From Prosapia bicincta (Eukaryota; Arthropoda; Insecta; Hemiptera; Cercopidae): DNA of 64,000 nt. The position numbers and the translations under genes were made by a program. Location: NCBI GenBank assembly GCA_036971475.1, contig JBAIZL010000002.1, positions 348,689,082 through 348,753,081 of the forward strand, in the 5' to 3' direction. Positions 25,641-36,654 of the stretch are shown piece by piece (position 1 is the stretch's first letter; each line of letters opens with the position of its first letter). The notes below the pieces were generated by a model. It worked only from the letters and a program-made list of their open reading frames with translations, was not told the DNA's origin and did not search any database.

Positions 25641-25919
25641 TACAACCTCTCACCATGGTTTCACTTTACTTGAAAAAGATGAGCTTTAATTCATAAATTT
25701 TTGAAGATGTTTTATCATCTAAAGAACGTAGTAGACTGTGACTTAGACTTGAGACTTCTAGGCAAAGGAGTCACCACCAGTATGTACTTCCGATTGTTTG
25801 TCTATTGTAAAAAGTCGTGTAACTACAATTTCATCAACAGTGCTACAGACGTTCTGGTGGTCAAGAGATAGAAACAGGTTCGTTGCTGTAGGGGTGACGG
25901 GTATGCTTGGTGTTTTTAC

Positions 25920-26025
25920 TTTTAAGTTGAGAGAGTGAGACATCAACACAAATCCGAAATTATTGCTTTTTTGCGCACCAATGAAGGACGTTTATCATCG
26001 TCTAGGCTACGTTTGATTAGAATAT
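25920..26025 (-). pseudogene. Exon-like module A, second block (106 nt, broken)
   Basis: This is the minus-strand equivalent of the 107-nt module but one base shorter. The first half reads ILIKRSLDDDKRPSLVRKK. The last part (MSHSLNLK) lies in another frame, so it has a frameshift. The donor position reads GTAAAA. The copy at 18858-18963 has the same 106-nt length. Confidence 0.5.
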
Positions 26026-26571
26026 CAGAAAAACCTAGGGTCTTAATGTGTTTTTTTTAACTTTTAAGAAATGATGCCAGAATAGTAATATTTTATGTTT
26101 TAAATATTAGGGTCAAGAAATGTCATTTTACATTTAATTTCCTAACTGCCAGATGTGTTTATGCGACCACTAATAACAAAAATGGAATAACATTCTGTAA
26201 TGAATATTACTAAAAAAAATAGACTAAAATAATTTTGAAGAGTTACTCACCAACGCCGACATTTCATTCTTGCAGTTTTGTGCTAAATCTAGAACATTTC
26301 ATCATTGGCTAGACTACATTTAATTGGAATTTCAGAAATACTTATGTACTAAATACGTTATTTCTAGATACCGTTAACAAATGTTGTCCCAATGGTCTTG
26401 TTCTATATAATAAATTTTAGCTTCATTATTGGAGTTCTTTGCAACAAAAACAAATCACTCATTATCGCCTAGATTACATTTGATTAGAATATCTGAAAAA
26501 CCCAAGTACATACCATTGTAATGCTACCTTTAACAAAACATATCAAAATATTCTTTTTCTATGTAATGAAT

Positions 26572-27004
26572 ATATAGAAAATCTGAGAGTGACAGTGAAG
26601 AGTCTGACGCAGATGACATTGTGCTATTATAAATAAAATTATGAGTTACAAGTAATGTAGTCAATACTGCAACCAAAATATATTTAGTGAATTTTCTGGT
26701 TTCTCCGTAGGTTTTTATGGTCTAGGCCTATGGGAGCCTCTTTTTCCTAAAAGAGCGACCTCCAACATGGTAGAAGGGTTTTCGTATCCTTGGGGGCATT
26801 TCACTAATGTCCACCGACAACAGATAGTAAAATAGTCAACTGTAATAGCTAATATCACTTCTTTACATCAGCTGGAGTAGAACGAGCCAAAGCACGCTAT
26901 TCCAAACCTAAGCATCTAACTGATTCATCCCTTCTACAGCCGGATGTACTCCCCACTCAGTTCTCCTACATGCGCGAACTACGCTTACAAAACTTTGACA
27001 GCCT
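26572..27004. other. Foreign insertion (~435 bp) inside a type C module
   Basis: Module sequence running to 26571 stops and then restarts at 27005, repeating the ~68 bp GTACATACCATTGTAATGCT...ATGAATAT that precedes the break. The inserted DNA has a more balanced base composition and matches nothing else in the window. It starts with a frame reading KSESDSEESDADDIVLL and a stop, like the acidic end of a protein. Confidence 0.6.
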
Positions 27005-27261
27005 GTACATACCATTGTAATGCTACTTTTAAGAAAACATATCAAAATATTCTTATTCTATGTAATGAATATTTGCTCCAGGAAATCTCATTTTACATGT
27101 AATTTGCTATACTGTCAGACGTGTTAATATTAGAATTTAAAAGAAAATTTTTAACGCATGTTTGTATAAACAAATAATTTTATAAACAGTACTGCAGACG
27201 TTCTCGTGATCAAAAGATGGCAACAGAATTGTTGCTGTTGGGGTATGAGTGGTGTTCTGAC

Positions 27262-27368
27262 TTTTAAGTTGAAAGAGTGGTTTATCAACTCATACCTGTA
27301 ACTCTTGCAGTTTTGAGCACCAATGAAGGAGGTTTCATCATTGCCTACACTACATTTGATTAGAATAT
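27262..27368 (-). other. Exon-like module D, copy 2 (107 nt, open)
   Basis: Reads ILIKCSVGNDETSFIGAQNC then KSYRYELINHSFNLK, without a stop. The donor position has decayed to GTCAGA. The upstream edge is TTTTTCTG where type C modules have TTTTTCAG. Confidence 0.5.
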
Positions 27369-28358
27369 CAGAAAAACTTGAGTACTTAATTTTTAATTTA
27401 TAGATACCATTAAGAAATTATGCCAGAAGAGTGTTATTGTATATTTTAAATACTAGCATCGAGTAATGTCATTTTACATTTAACTTCCTAATTGCCAGAT
27501 GTGTTTATGTGACCATTTATAAAAAAAATGTAATAAAAATCTGTACATAATGAATGATAGTAAATTAAAAATTAGTATTTAGGAATACAAAATTAGTCTA
27601 AAAGTTTATTCATGTAATTACTTTCAATATTTTTATATTATGGTAGTCTATACACTAAAACTTAGATATAAAGTTCAGGCAAAGGAGAAACTTCAAGTAT
27701 CTACTTTTGATTGTTTGTTCCGATTGTTAGGTAACTAACACTTCAACAACAGTGCTTTGAGCGAAGAGATGGCAACAGATTTTTTACTGCTAGGGTGAGT
27801 TGTAAGCTTGGTGTTTGTACTGTTAAGTTGGAAGAGTTACTCACCAATGCCGACACTTCATTCTTGCAGTTTTACGCAAAATGAAGAGCTTTATATTATC
27901 GGCTAGACGACATTTGGCTAATATATCGGAAATGCCTAATTACCTAATATGTTATTTCTTGATACCCTTAAGAAATATTGTCCAAATAGTCTTAACCTAT
28001 GTAATAAATATTAGCTTCATTATTGCAGTTCTTCGCAACAAAGAGGAATGATTCAATGTCGCCTAGACTACATTTGATTAGAATATCTGAAAAAATTCAA
28101 GTATATTCCATTGTAATGCTACCTTTAAGCAAACATATCAAAATATTCTTATTCTATGTAATGAATATTTGCTTCAGGAAATCTCATTTTACATGTAATT
28201 TGCTATACTGTCAGATGTATTTATATAAGAAAAAGAAAAAAAACTGATATTTGTATAAGCAAACCATTTCATAAACATTGCTGAAGACACTCTCATGGTC
28301 AACAGATGACATCAATGGTCGTTGCTGTTGGAGTGACGAGTATGAATGGTATACTCAC

Positions 28359-28465
28359 TTTTAAGTTGAAAGAGTAGTTTACCAATTCATAGTCGTAACT
28401 CTTGCAGTTTTGAGCACCCATGATGGAGGTTTCATCATCGCTTAGACTACATTTGATTGGAATAT
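28359..28465 (-). other. Exon-like module D, copy 3 (107 nt, open, good donor)
   Basis: Reads IPIKCSLSDDETSIMGAQNC then KSYDYELVNYSFNLK, followed by GTGAGT, a normal splice donor. The length is identical to the copies at 19673 and 27262. Confidence 0.5.
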
Positions 28466-30160
28466 CGGAATAACTTAAATACTTAATTTTCAATTTATAG
28501 ATACCCTAAGAAATTATGCCAGAATAGTTTTATTCTATGTTTTATATATTAGCTTTGAGTCATTTTACATTTAATTTTCTAATTGAAAGATGTGTTTATG
28601 CGACCATTTATAAAAAAAATATTACAAAAATCCGTATGTAATGAATGATAGTAAATTAAAAATTAGTTTATAAGAATATAAAATTACTCTAAAAGTTTAA
28701 TCATGTAATTAGCTTCAATATTTTTACAATATGGTAGTCTATAAACTACGACTTAGATATAAGGTTGAGGTAAAGGAGAAACTCCACTATATACTTACGA
28801 TTGTTTGATTCGATTGTTAGGTAAAGACGTGTAACTAAAACTTCAACAACAGTGTTGGGGGCGAAGAGATGGAAACCGGTTTTTTACTGCTGGGGTGACG
28901 TGTAAGCTTGGTGTTTGTACCATTAGGCTTGAAGAGTTACTCACCAACACCGACACATCATTCATGCAGTTTTGTGCAAAATAAAGGACATTTCATCTTC
29001 CGCTAGACTATATTTGGTTAGAATATCGAAAATGCTTAAGTACTTATTATGTTATATCTAGATACTGTTAAGAAATATTGTCCAAATAGTATTAATCCAT
29101 GTAATAAATATTAGCTTCATATTTGCCTTTCTTCGCAACAAAGAGGAATGATTCAATATCGCCTAGACCACATTTGATTAGAATATCGTAAAAACATGAG
29201 TACTTGATCTTTAATTTATAGATACCATTAGGAAATTATGACAGAATAGTGTATTCTATGTTTTAAATATTAGCTTTGAGTAATGTCAATTTACATTTAA
29301 TTTTCTAACTGCCAGATGTGTTTATGCGATCATTTATAAGAGAAAATTATTAAAAATCTATATGTAATGAATGAGAATAATCTAAAATTAGTATATAAGA
29401 ATATAAAATTAGTCTAAAAGTTTAATCATGTAATTAGCTTCAATATTTTTACAATATGGTAGTCTATAAACTACGACATAGATATAAGGTTGAGGCAAAG
29501 GAGAAAATTCAATATATACTTACTATTATTTGTTTCGATTGTTAGGTAAAGACTTATAACTACAACTTCAATAACAGTGCAGAGGGCGATGTGATGGCAA
29601 GAGGTTTATTACTGCTGGGGTGACGTGTTAGCTTGGTGTTTGTAACTTTAGGTTGGAAGAATTACTCACCAATGTCAACACATCATTCTTTCAGTATTGC
29701 GCAAAAGTTTGGTGAGAATATCGGAAATGCTTAAGTACTTAATATGTTATTTCTAGATACCGTTAAGAAATGTTGTCCAAATAGTATTAATGTATGTAAT
29801 AAATATTAGCTTCATAATTGCAGTTCTTCGCAACAAAGAGGAATGATTCAATATCGTCTAGACTATATTTGATTAGACTATGTGAACAAATTCAAGTACA
29901 TACCATTGTAATGCTAACTTTAAGAAAACATATCAGAATATTCTTATTCTATGTCATGAATATATTTGCTTCAGGAAACCTCATTTTACATGCAATTTGC
30001 TATACTGTAAGAGGTATTTATATGAGAAATTAAAAAAAAATTTAAACGGATATTTGTATAAGCAAACAATTTTATAAACTATGCTGCAGACGCTCTGATG
30101 GTCAACAGATGGCAACAGGGTTGTTGCTGTTGGAGTGACGGGTATGATTGGTATTCTTAC

Positions 30161-30230
30161 TTTTAAGTTGAAAGAGTGGTTTACCAACTAGTACTCGTAA
30201 CTCTTGCAGTTTTGAGCACCAATGAAGCAC
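30161..30230 (-). other. Exon-like module D, copy 4, cut by a retroelement
   Basis: The 3' part of the module (ending NHSFNLK, donor GTAAGA) is intact. At 30231 the sequence changes abruptly to a Penelope-like ORF. This dates the PLE insertion after the module amplification. Confidence 0.55.
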
Positions 30231-31133
30231 ATATAAACAAAATACACAAAAATATTGAGTCACTGCAGAATTTGAAAAAACAAGCATTCACTTTCTTACA
30301 CATCATCATTACAAAAAATCAAAACAAACATGAATTCAACATATACCGCAAGACAACCGTGACAGACACACTGACACACAACACATCAAACCACCCAATA
30401 CAACATAAACATGCAGCATTCAAATATTTACTACACAGACTAAACAAGATACCTATGTTCACAACTAACTACAGAGAAGAACCAAACACAATCAAATATT
30501 TAGCTCACAAAAATGGATATGACAATTATTTGTAATAGACAAATTACACAGAAATATACTCAACAAGAACAGTAACAACTACACAAACAACTAAGAAAAA
30601 AAAACAGAAACAAATTCACCCCCCTCACATACATAAACAAACTTTTAAATAAAATAGTACACCAATTCAAAAAAGCAGGATACAATGTAGGTAACAGATC
30701 AGCAAATAAAAGCCAAACGGCTATCAGACACAGCATTAATAACAATACCAACACATACAATAACCCAGGAGTATACAAACTAAAATGCAACTGCTGCAAT
30801 AAGTTCTATATTGGACAATTAGGCAGATCTTTCCCCGAAAGATATAAAGAACACAAAAGCGCACTGCACACTACTATTGAATCCACCTTCGCAAATCACC
30901 TCATGGCCACTAAACCCTCATACAAAAATATGCAAGATAACATGAGCATCCTCTACACATGCAACAAAGGCCATTAATTAAACACACTAGAGCAGTATGA
31001 AATATATAGACATAGCAACACATATAAAAATGACATCTTACAAACACTGCACAGATCACACATACTCTTCGATCACATCACTTCTAACTTTCACAAAAAT
31101 GGTACCGAGGAAGCACAACTGCAGCATTCCTAG
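30231..31133 (+). pseudogene. PLE polyprotein C-terminal half: RT thumb plus GIY-YIG endonuclease
   Basis: The first frame reads KHEFNIYRKTTVTD, SNHPIQHKHAAFKYLLHRLN, then a KNGYDN segment. This is the RT thumb region of PLEs (FxIYRKPTxTD ... SNHP). After stops and shifts the endonuclease follows: NPGVYKLKCNCCNKFYIGQ, SFPERYKEHKSAL, then a family-typical FANHLMATKP stretch, ending at TAG 31131-31133. The GIY-YIG core (V-Y-K-L, Y-I-G, catalytic Arg of ERYKEH) is visible. PLE proteins copy themselves through target-primed reverse transcription. This copy lacks palm and fingers and has several stops, so it is dead. Confidence 0.85.
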
Positions 31134-31145
31134 CGGCAAAAATAC

Positions 31146-31181
31146 GAGGCTGAAGAAGTCATAAGAGGAAAACGTTTCCTC
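31146..31181 (+). ncRNA. Hammerhead-like fold, PLE family C
   Basis: Order: GAGG (31146-31149), CTGAAGAA, a short helix II loop, GAAA (31168-31171), ACGT palindrome, TT, then CCTC (31178-31181). GAGG pairs perfectly with CCTC as stem I. Helix II here has one mismatch (GTC/GAG); the relative at 59253-59289 has GTT/GAC. Confidence 0.5.
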
Positions 31182-31259
31182 CAAGTGTAAGTTAACAATT
31201 TAAAAACTTTTAGTTAACAAAAAGTCTGGTCGCAAGTTATAGAAAAAGTGTAATATAAT

Positions 31260-31895
31260 TATTTAATAAAAAGTAACTAAAATAAAATTTTTCTTTGTTT
31301 AGATAAGTAGGAATTGACAATTTTTTCTGTATTACTTATTTTAAAATTACGCTTTCCACCCATATTTCTCTTGAGCTGCTTATATAAACTTTATTCTTGT
31401 TATTACATAGAAAAATTTGTATAAACTTACCTATATTAGCTTACTTTGACAGGAAATAGTATATCGTCACTATGGGGCACGTATCTTGTTAATTCGGACA
31501 GCAACCAAATTTCTAGATTATATGAGGAAGATGGGGGTTAAAAAGTTCTATTTGGCAGTTCTATGATATTTTAGTGGTAATTATGTTAAATAGTGTATGT
31601 GAAATTTTGCATGATGGTTACAATTTCAAATGTATATTTAGTATTAGTGATGTTAGCTGACCACTTTGACTATTGAAATTTTCATCATTAAATTGACAAG
31701 TAAAAAGCTAAGAAAACTCATAAGTTTTTTCACTTTTTACTGAAATCAAATGTAAAGTTATTGATATATGTTTCCCATTTTATGTTTTTGCAGATAATTG
31801 ATTTTCACGTTCACACTATTCGCTTTTAAAAACTTCTCCGATTTTGTGTTTTTACAGGGAATCTGATTTTTAGGATCAGGTATAGAGTTGTTTGA
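31260..31895. other. No recognisable gene
   Basis: AT-rich. Part of 31310-31500 resembles the flank of the terminal repeat at 34.0 kb and may be a decayed PLE end. Confidence 0.4.
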
Positions 31896-31897
31896 AA

Positions 31898-31899
<2 letters not shown>

Positions 31900-31946
<47 letters not shown>
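31900..31946. repeat. (CA)n microsatellite
   Basis: About 23 CA units, followed by a short imperfect tail. Confidence 0.97.
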
Positions 31947-31947
<1 letters not shown>

Positions 31948-32234
31948 TCACAGACACACACACAAATACAATTTTCAACCGAATTCACATCGTTAAAAAG
32001 TAGAAATTATGAACAATTAAGAAAACTTAGCACAATTTCAGCATTGAATTCAATATGACTGCAACAAGCAACCTCTACAAATTTGATTAGTTTTTGTATT
32101 TCTTTTAAAAAATTCCAATCTCGTTCCATTCATAATTTCCCCTGTTATTTCATACTAGCTTGATTATTCATAGAAAATTTAAACTATTGATAACAACCAA
32201 TTTTAGAAAAATTTCAAATTATTCATTACTGATA

Positions 32235-33800
32235 TATAATATCACCGGATTATATGCATTTGCATGTTGCATATGAATTTGCATATGTAGCCACTTTGTA
32301 ATGTTTTTGCATATTTTAACTAAAAAGTATTGATAATGCATATTTTAATGCATATTTAATGCAAAACTCAAAGTTTGGAAGTCATTTCGATAGAGTGTAG
32401 TATTCTCACCGGGCTCAAGTGACCGCGACTTTGTGCTAGCAAACTGAACAGGAGGAAAAATATACCAGATTAATCAACAATAGGCAAAAATTACGTACCG
32501 ACAATTTGCCTACATGATCTGGAATAAATACGCTATGAACTCAAGGACAACATTATTTGGATTTCAGCTGACGAAACTACAGATACTTGTGGCCGTTACA
32601 TGGCAAATTTAATTGTTGGTGCATTAAAACCAGAGCCTTCTTCTTCTTATTTAGTGGCCTGCAAAGAACTAAAAAAGACAAACCATTCTACGATCGCCAG
32701 ATTTGTAAATGAGGGTGTTAAAAAAATATTTCCTGAATCTTCTGCAAAAAAAAAGGGTGTTCGTGTTTCTCTCAGATACTGCTCCCTACATGATCAAAGC
32801 ACGAAAAGCCCTTCAAGTATTTTATACCAATTTGATGCATGTGATATAATTTGCTCATAAAGTACATCCCCTCGTTGAAGTACGATCCACGTTTGGGAAT
32901 GTAAATAAACTGACCTCATCAACAAAGAAAGTGTTTCTTAAGGGACCTTCTCACAACAAGGCCTACAAAGAAAAGCTGCCAAATGTGTCTTTACCTCTCT
33001 AAACAGTGGTAACTCATTGGGGTATGTGGGTCAAAGCAGTCTTGTTTTACAATGAACATTTTGAATCCATCAAAGGTGTAGTAAACGACTTTGATAGTGC
33101 AGAGGCCTTGGCAGTTTGTCAGTGCAAGGAAGCATTTAACGATTCAAGTATTAAAAAAATATTGTCTTGATTACCACTCAATTTTCCTATATACCAAGTA
33201 TTTAAAAGCTTTAAACTCAAGGTTTGGCGTTGACTGAATCTATCCAGTTAATGGATAAAACCTGTCTACTGAACTCCTCTATGCTGAGCATATTCCCATA
33301 TTCCTGAGCAAACGTAAAGAAAAGTCTGAAAAACTTTGAACAGTAACCCAGGCTTTGAACCATTCTATCAAATTAATAGTTTTATAAATGGAACTGGAAA
33401 GCTTTTGCCAGAAATAATAAGTGCCAAAATAACACCCAAATTCAAATACTGCCCAGTTACTTCAGTTGCCGAAGAACAGTCCTTTTCTGTTTATAAAAAT
33501 ATTTTGAGTGATCGAAGATGCAACTTTACTACCGAAGATTTGGAACAGTACCTGACCGTTCATGTTTACAACAGTAGCAAAATGTAGAATGTTTTAATTC
33601 AGGTAATAATTAATGCATAGATAATACAAATACTGATTAAGTGATTGTGATTTGTTTATTATGTTGATTTAGAAATAAAATATCTAAAAAAATTATTATT
33701 TATTTATTAATTTAATATTATATTACATTCATATAATAAAGTTTTCATGCATATTTACATGCATATTTCGAGCTTTTTATGTTGCATATAATCCGGTCTC
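32235..33800 (+). mobile_element. hAT transposon, degenerate, 8-bp target duplication
   Basis: ACCGGATTATATGCA at 32244 is repeated inverted at the other end (TGCATATAATCCGGT, to 33797). TACTGATA is found on both outer sides (32227-32234 and 33801-33808), the 8-bp duplication expected of hAT insertion. The left end has about nine extra bases between duplication and TIR. Subterminal ATGCATATT-type words are repeated near both ends. It encloses a hAT transposase pseudogene. Confidence 0.8.
32534..33587 (+). pseudogene. hAT-superfamily transposase pseudogene
   Basis: In order: [20 protein letters not shown] (RNase H-fold start with the first Asp), [30 protein letters not shown] residues in a shifted frame, KKVFLKGPSHNKAYKEKLP, VVTHWGMWVKAV, and at the end YCPVTSVAEEQSFSVYKNIL and SDRRCNFTTEDLEQYL. 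The last part is the hAT C-terminal dimerisation region. The N-terminal BED finger is missing. Frameshifts near 32760 and stops at 33001, 33169 and beyond inactivate it. Compared with a normal hAT protein of about 600 residues, roughly two thirds is represented. Confidence 0.8.
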
Positions 33801-34013
33801 TACTGATAAAAATAAAGTGACACTTTAGTACTACTGTAACAGATGAAAAATAAAAGAAATTAAATGTATATCTATAAATATTTTGAATTCTCTAATCATG
33901 CTGGATTTAAATTGAAAAATATATTTCTTCTCTTCCAAATCATTGATATACTAGTAAAAATAATTTCCATTTGTTGATTCCATCTTCGCGTGAGCTGCTA
34001 GTAATCACTAAAC

Positions 34014-34214
34014 ACTTTTAAAAACTTGCCTATAGTAGCACTTACTTTGCTTGTTGAGGACGGTCGTTTCGGGAGATGTGTCCCTTTGTCAACTCAGACC
34101 GTTAATCGAAAGTTGGAGTTACGGTCTGAGTTGACAAAGGGACACATCTCCCGAAACGGCCGTCCTCAACAAGCAAAATAAGTGGTACTATAGGCAAGTA
34201 TAAAACATTTAAAA
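34014..34214. repeat. Near-perfect palindrome of two PLE family E ends
   Basis: Arms of about 85-95 bp face each other across a ~12-bp centre at 34109-34120. Each arm holds GTTGACAAAGGGACACATCT and, further out, TGCCTATAGTAGCACTTAC or its relative. Single copies of the same arm are at 53095-53155 and 62689-62775. The inverted arrangement of terminal pieces is typical of PLE insertions. Confidence 0.85.
34128..34167 (+). ncRNA. Hammerhead-like fold with GUC site, PLE family E
   Basis: Order: GAG, TTGACAAA, helix II GGGA/TCCC with CACATC loop, GAAA, CGGCCG palindrome, TC, CTC. This gives a canonical G-U-C before the predicted cleavage point, and stem I GAG/CTC pairs. The mirrored copy is 34056-34095 (minus) with CGACCG in place of the palindrome. 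Confidence 0.5.
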
Positions 34215-34698
34215 GTATTTGGTAAAAATAATTGTTTGGGAAAGTCTTAAATTATAAGTATGTAATTACATATGATAATTTTTATCCCAATATTAAAAGG
34301 AAATGATTATATGAAAACACTAAGAAATTACATTTTAGTTCTAATGATTACGAATTTTTAACTGCGTAAAGCAAATATTTTGATGATTTTTATATTCTAC
34401 AAAGGTTGAAGTAGTTAAGTAAAAAGTTTATCTTATTGGTGATATATAAAGTCTCTATTTCTTAACATTTTAGCAACAACCTTCCTCGAGCTGTGGAAGA
34501 GAAAGCAGACAGTTGTGGCATGGGAATAGGATTTGCAGTATGTTGAAGAAAATCAAGAACCTGGGCCTGAGTTTGAGGCCTCTTTTATAGGAATATTTGT
34601 GTACATATTTTTTATATCTAATGATATTAATTTGGTTTTATTATCAATATTAATTATTTTTAATTTATCAATAAGGTTAATAGAATTACTTATGGTAT

Positions 34699-35996
34699 AA
34701 TTCTATTAACCTTATTGATAAATTAAAAATAATTATTATTGATAATAAAACCAAATTAATATCATTAGATATAAAAAATATGTACACAAATATTCCTATA
34801 AAAGAGACTCTCAATATTATAAAATCTAGATTAGAGCAAAATGAAAAAGATAGAAAATTAATATTAGAAATTATAAATACATTAAAAATAATATTAAATC
34901 AAAATTATTTTACATATAATAATAAAATTTACAAACAGGAAGATGGTCTTGCTATGGGATCTCCCTTATCGAATATAATATCTGAAATATTTTTACAATA
35001 TATAGATGATAAAATAAATAAAATTATACAGACATTTGATAAAAACGGTTATTGGTTTAGATATGTAGATGATGGGTTGTATGTATCTAATAATAATGGT
35101 ATAAACTTAATAACTATTTTAGATAAAATAAATATGATAAATAAAAATATTAATTTTACTTAAGAAATGGAGGAAAATAATAAGATCAACTTTCTAGATA
35201 TAATAATTATAAGACATATTAATGAATTTGAATTTAACATATATCGTAAACCGACACAAACTAACCAAATTATACCTAATAATTCTAACCATCCGTATAA
35301 TCAAAAAATGGCTGCATTATACAATTTATTATATAGATTACATAAAATACCTATGAATAATGGAAACAAGATAAGAGAGAAAAACATTATCTATCAAATT
35401 GCAATTGAGAATGGTTATAAAAAGAAAACTGTTGATAAACTTAATTATAATATTTTAAAGAAACAAAATAATAATGTAATTTACAAAAATAATGATGAAA
35501 ATGTCATATGGACTTCATTTACATTTTTTGGTAATGAAGTAAAAAATATCACAAAATTGTTTAAAGGTAGCAATATAAAATTCGCTTATAATACTAATAA
35601 TAAATTAATAAATATAATGAATAATAATAATATTATTAATATGCATGAAAAAACGGTGTATATAAATTAGAATGTCATTATTATAATAAAGTTTATATAG
35701 GACAAACTAAGAAAAAACTTAAAGATAGATATAAAGAACATTTTAATGCATACAAAAAGCCAGAAATTTATAAATCAAAATTTGCTAGTCATTGTATTAA
35801 TAATAATCACTTATTTCCTAATATAGATAATATGATACTTATAAAAGAAATTAACAAAGGCCTGAGAATGAATATTTATGAAGCTTTAGAAATACATAAA
35901 TATAATACTAATAATGAGTTGATAAATGAACAAATACAAGTAAAATCTAAATTCGATAATATATTCAGTGTTTATAATGTTAGGGCAGCAAAATAA
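34699..35996 (+). pseudogene. Penelope-like reverse transcriptase plus GIY-YIG endonuclease
   Basis: RT motif A is LISLDIKNMYTNIP, motif B is GLAMGSPLSNIISEIFLQYI, and motif C is RYVDDGLYV with the catalytic Asp pair. The thumb follows with FEFNIYRKPT and NNSNHP. The GIY-YIG domain reads GVYKLEC, YNKVYIGQTKKKLKDRYKEH and ends YNVRAAK before TAA 35994-35996. It catalyses target-primed reverse transcription and DNA nicking in the PLE cycle. Only two lesions are visible: TAT to TAA at 35161-35163 (the copy at 63.4 kb has TAT) and a frameshift near 35645. The N-terminal part and fingers are missing, replaced by the inverted 5' repeat. It is the youngest-looking PLE here. Confidence 0.9.
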
Positions 35997-36080
35997 AAAA
36001 ATTTTAACAACATTGTAATTGATTTGGCATAACTATTTATTTAATCTAATTTGCACATATGTTAATTTTAATTGTTTAAT

Positions 36081-36125
36081 ATTCCTGATGATGTTGGTAC
36101 TGTTAGCCAACGAAAAGCTTTGAAT
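36081..36125 (+). ncRNA. Hammerhead-like fold, PLE family A (reference copy)
   Basis: Order: ATTC, CTGATGAT, helix II GTTGG/CCAAC with 9-nt loop, GAAA, AGCT, TT, GAAT. Stem I ATTC/GAAT pairs perfectly and directly adjoins the core. One unpaired T sits between CTGATGA and helix II, which a canonical hammerhead lacks. Confidence 0.55.
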
Positions 36126-36201
36126 TGTAAATTCAAATATAATTCTTGTATTTGTATTTTGACTTTTGTTCTTTATTAATACACAAGAAAACATATTGCG
36201 A

Positions 36202-36205
<4 letters not shown>

Positions 36206-36240
<35 letters not shown>
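36206..36240. repeat. (TA)n tract at PLE 3' end
   Basis: Pure TA dinucleotides between the end of PLE family A and the start of the family B terminal segment. Confidence 0.97.
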
Positions 36241-36242
<2 letters not shown>

Positions 36243-36250
36243 GCTCTTTC

Positions 36251-36287
36251 TTGACTGAAGAAGATCATGTTGATCGAAATATTTCAA
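36251..36287 (+). ncRNA. Hammerhead-like fold, PLE family B
   Basis: Order: TTGA, CTGAAGAA, helix II GATCA/TGATC with TGT loop, GAAA, TAT, T, TCAA. Stem I TTGA/TCAA is perfect, and its sequence differs completely from family A in the same position. Confidence 0.55.
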
Positions 36288-36522
36288 ATAAAAGTGTATT
36301 AAGTGTTTTATATGTGTTTTATATGTGCTTATTTCCAAAGAGATTGCAGTTTTGGACTATTGCCTTTAGGTAAGTCTGTCAGTCTCCTATCAAGTCCAAA
36401 AATTCCTATATATATATATATATATATATATATAGATTTTTTGGACTAGGAGACTGACAGACTTACCTTGGTAAGAGTCCACACTGTAGTCTTGAAATAG
36501 AAACACATAAAAGCACTTAAAC

Positions 36523-36561
36523 AATGATATATTTCAACCACACAGTGGTCTTTGTCAATCG
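36523..36561 (-). ncRNA. Hammerhead-like fold, PLE family D (weak)
   Basis: Minus strand: TTGACAAA, helix II GACCAC/GTGGTT with TGT loop, GAAA, TATA. Stem I is only two pairs here. Confidence 0.35.
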
Positions 36562-36652
36562 AAGAGAAAACACAAAAAGAAATATGAGAGAATGAAATAA
36601 AATAATTGTAATCACAGATTGTGTAGAGTAGAAATCAGATGTCACAGATTAA

Positions 36653-36654
<2 letters not shown>

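Larger units (their letters stand above)
25640..30230. repeat. Exon-like module array, second block, ~1.09-kb higher-order unit
   Basis: Modules of types A, B, C and D follow each other. Later the order D-B-C repeats as a unit of about 1.09 kb: D at 27262 and 28359, B near 27840 and 28940, C near 28035 and 29138. Later copies are partly deleted, for instance a C/D hybrid near 29140-29200. The array is cut at 30231 by a Penelope-like element. About 12 modules are present here. Confidence 0.85.
30231..31260 (+). mobile_element. Penelope-like element, 5'-truncated, family C
   Basis: Starts inside the RT-thumb region and runs through the GIY-YIG endonuclease to a terminal RNA-fold motif (31146-31181). 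A terminal segment shared with 59180-59400 follows (AAGTGTAAGTTAACAAT). It was inserted into the exon-like module array. Confidence 0.8.
34587..36207 (+). mobile_element. Penelope-like element family A, nearly complete 3' half with inverted 5' end
   Basis: The left end is a foldback: 34587-34697 is the reverse complement of 34698-34798, the start of the RT coding part. Inverted 5' duplications of this kind are a known hallmark of Penelope-type insertions. The body codes for RT and GIY-YIG. The 3' end carries the family A RNA fold (36081-36125) and runs directly into a (TA)n tract at 36206. Confidence 0.88.

Noticed and set aside
31758..31988. VCVCVC frame
   Set aside because: Translation of the (CA)n microsatellite.
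32235..32243. Use of the bases next to ACCGG as the hAT duplication
   Set aside because: The immediate 8-mers do not match; the matching TACTGATA lies a few bases further out and was used instead.
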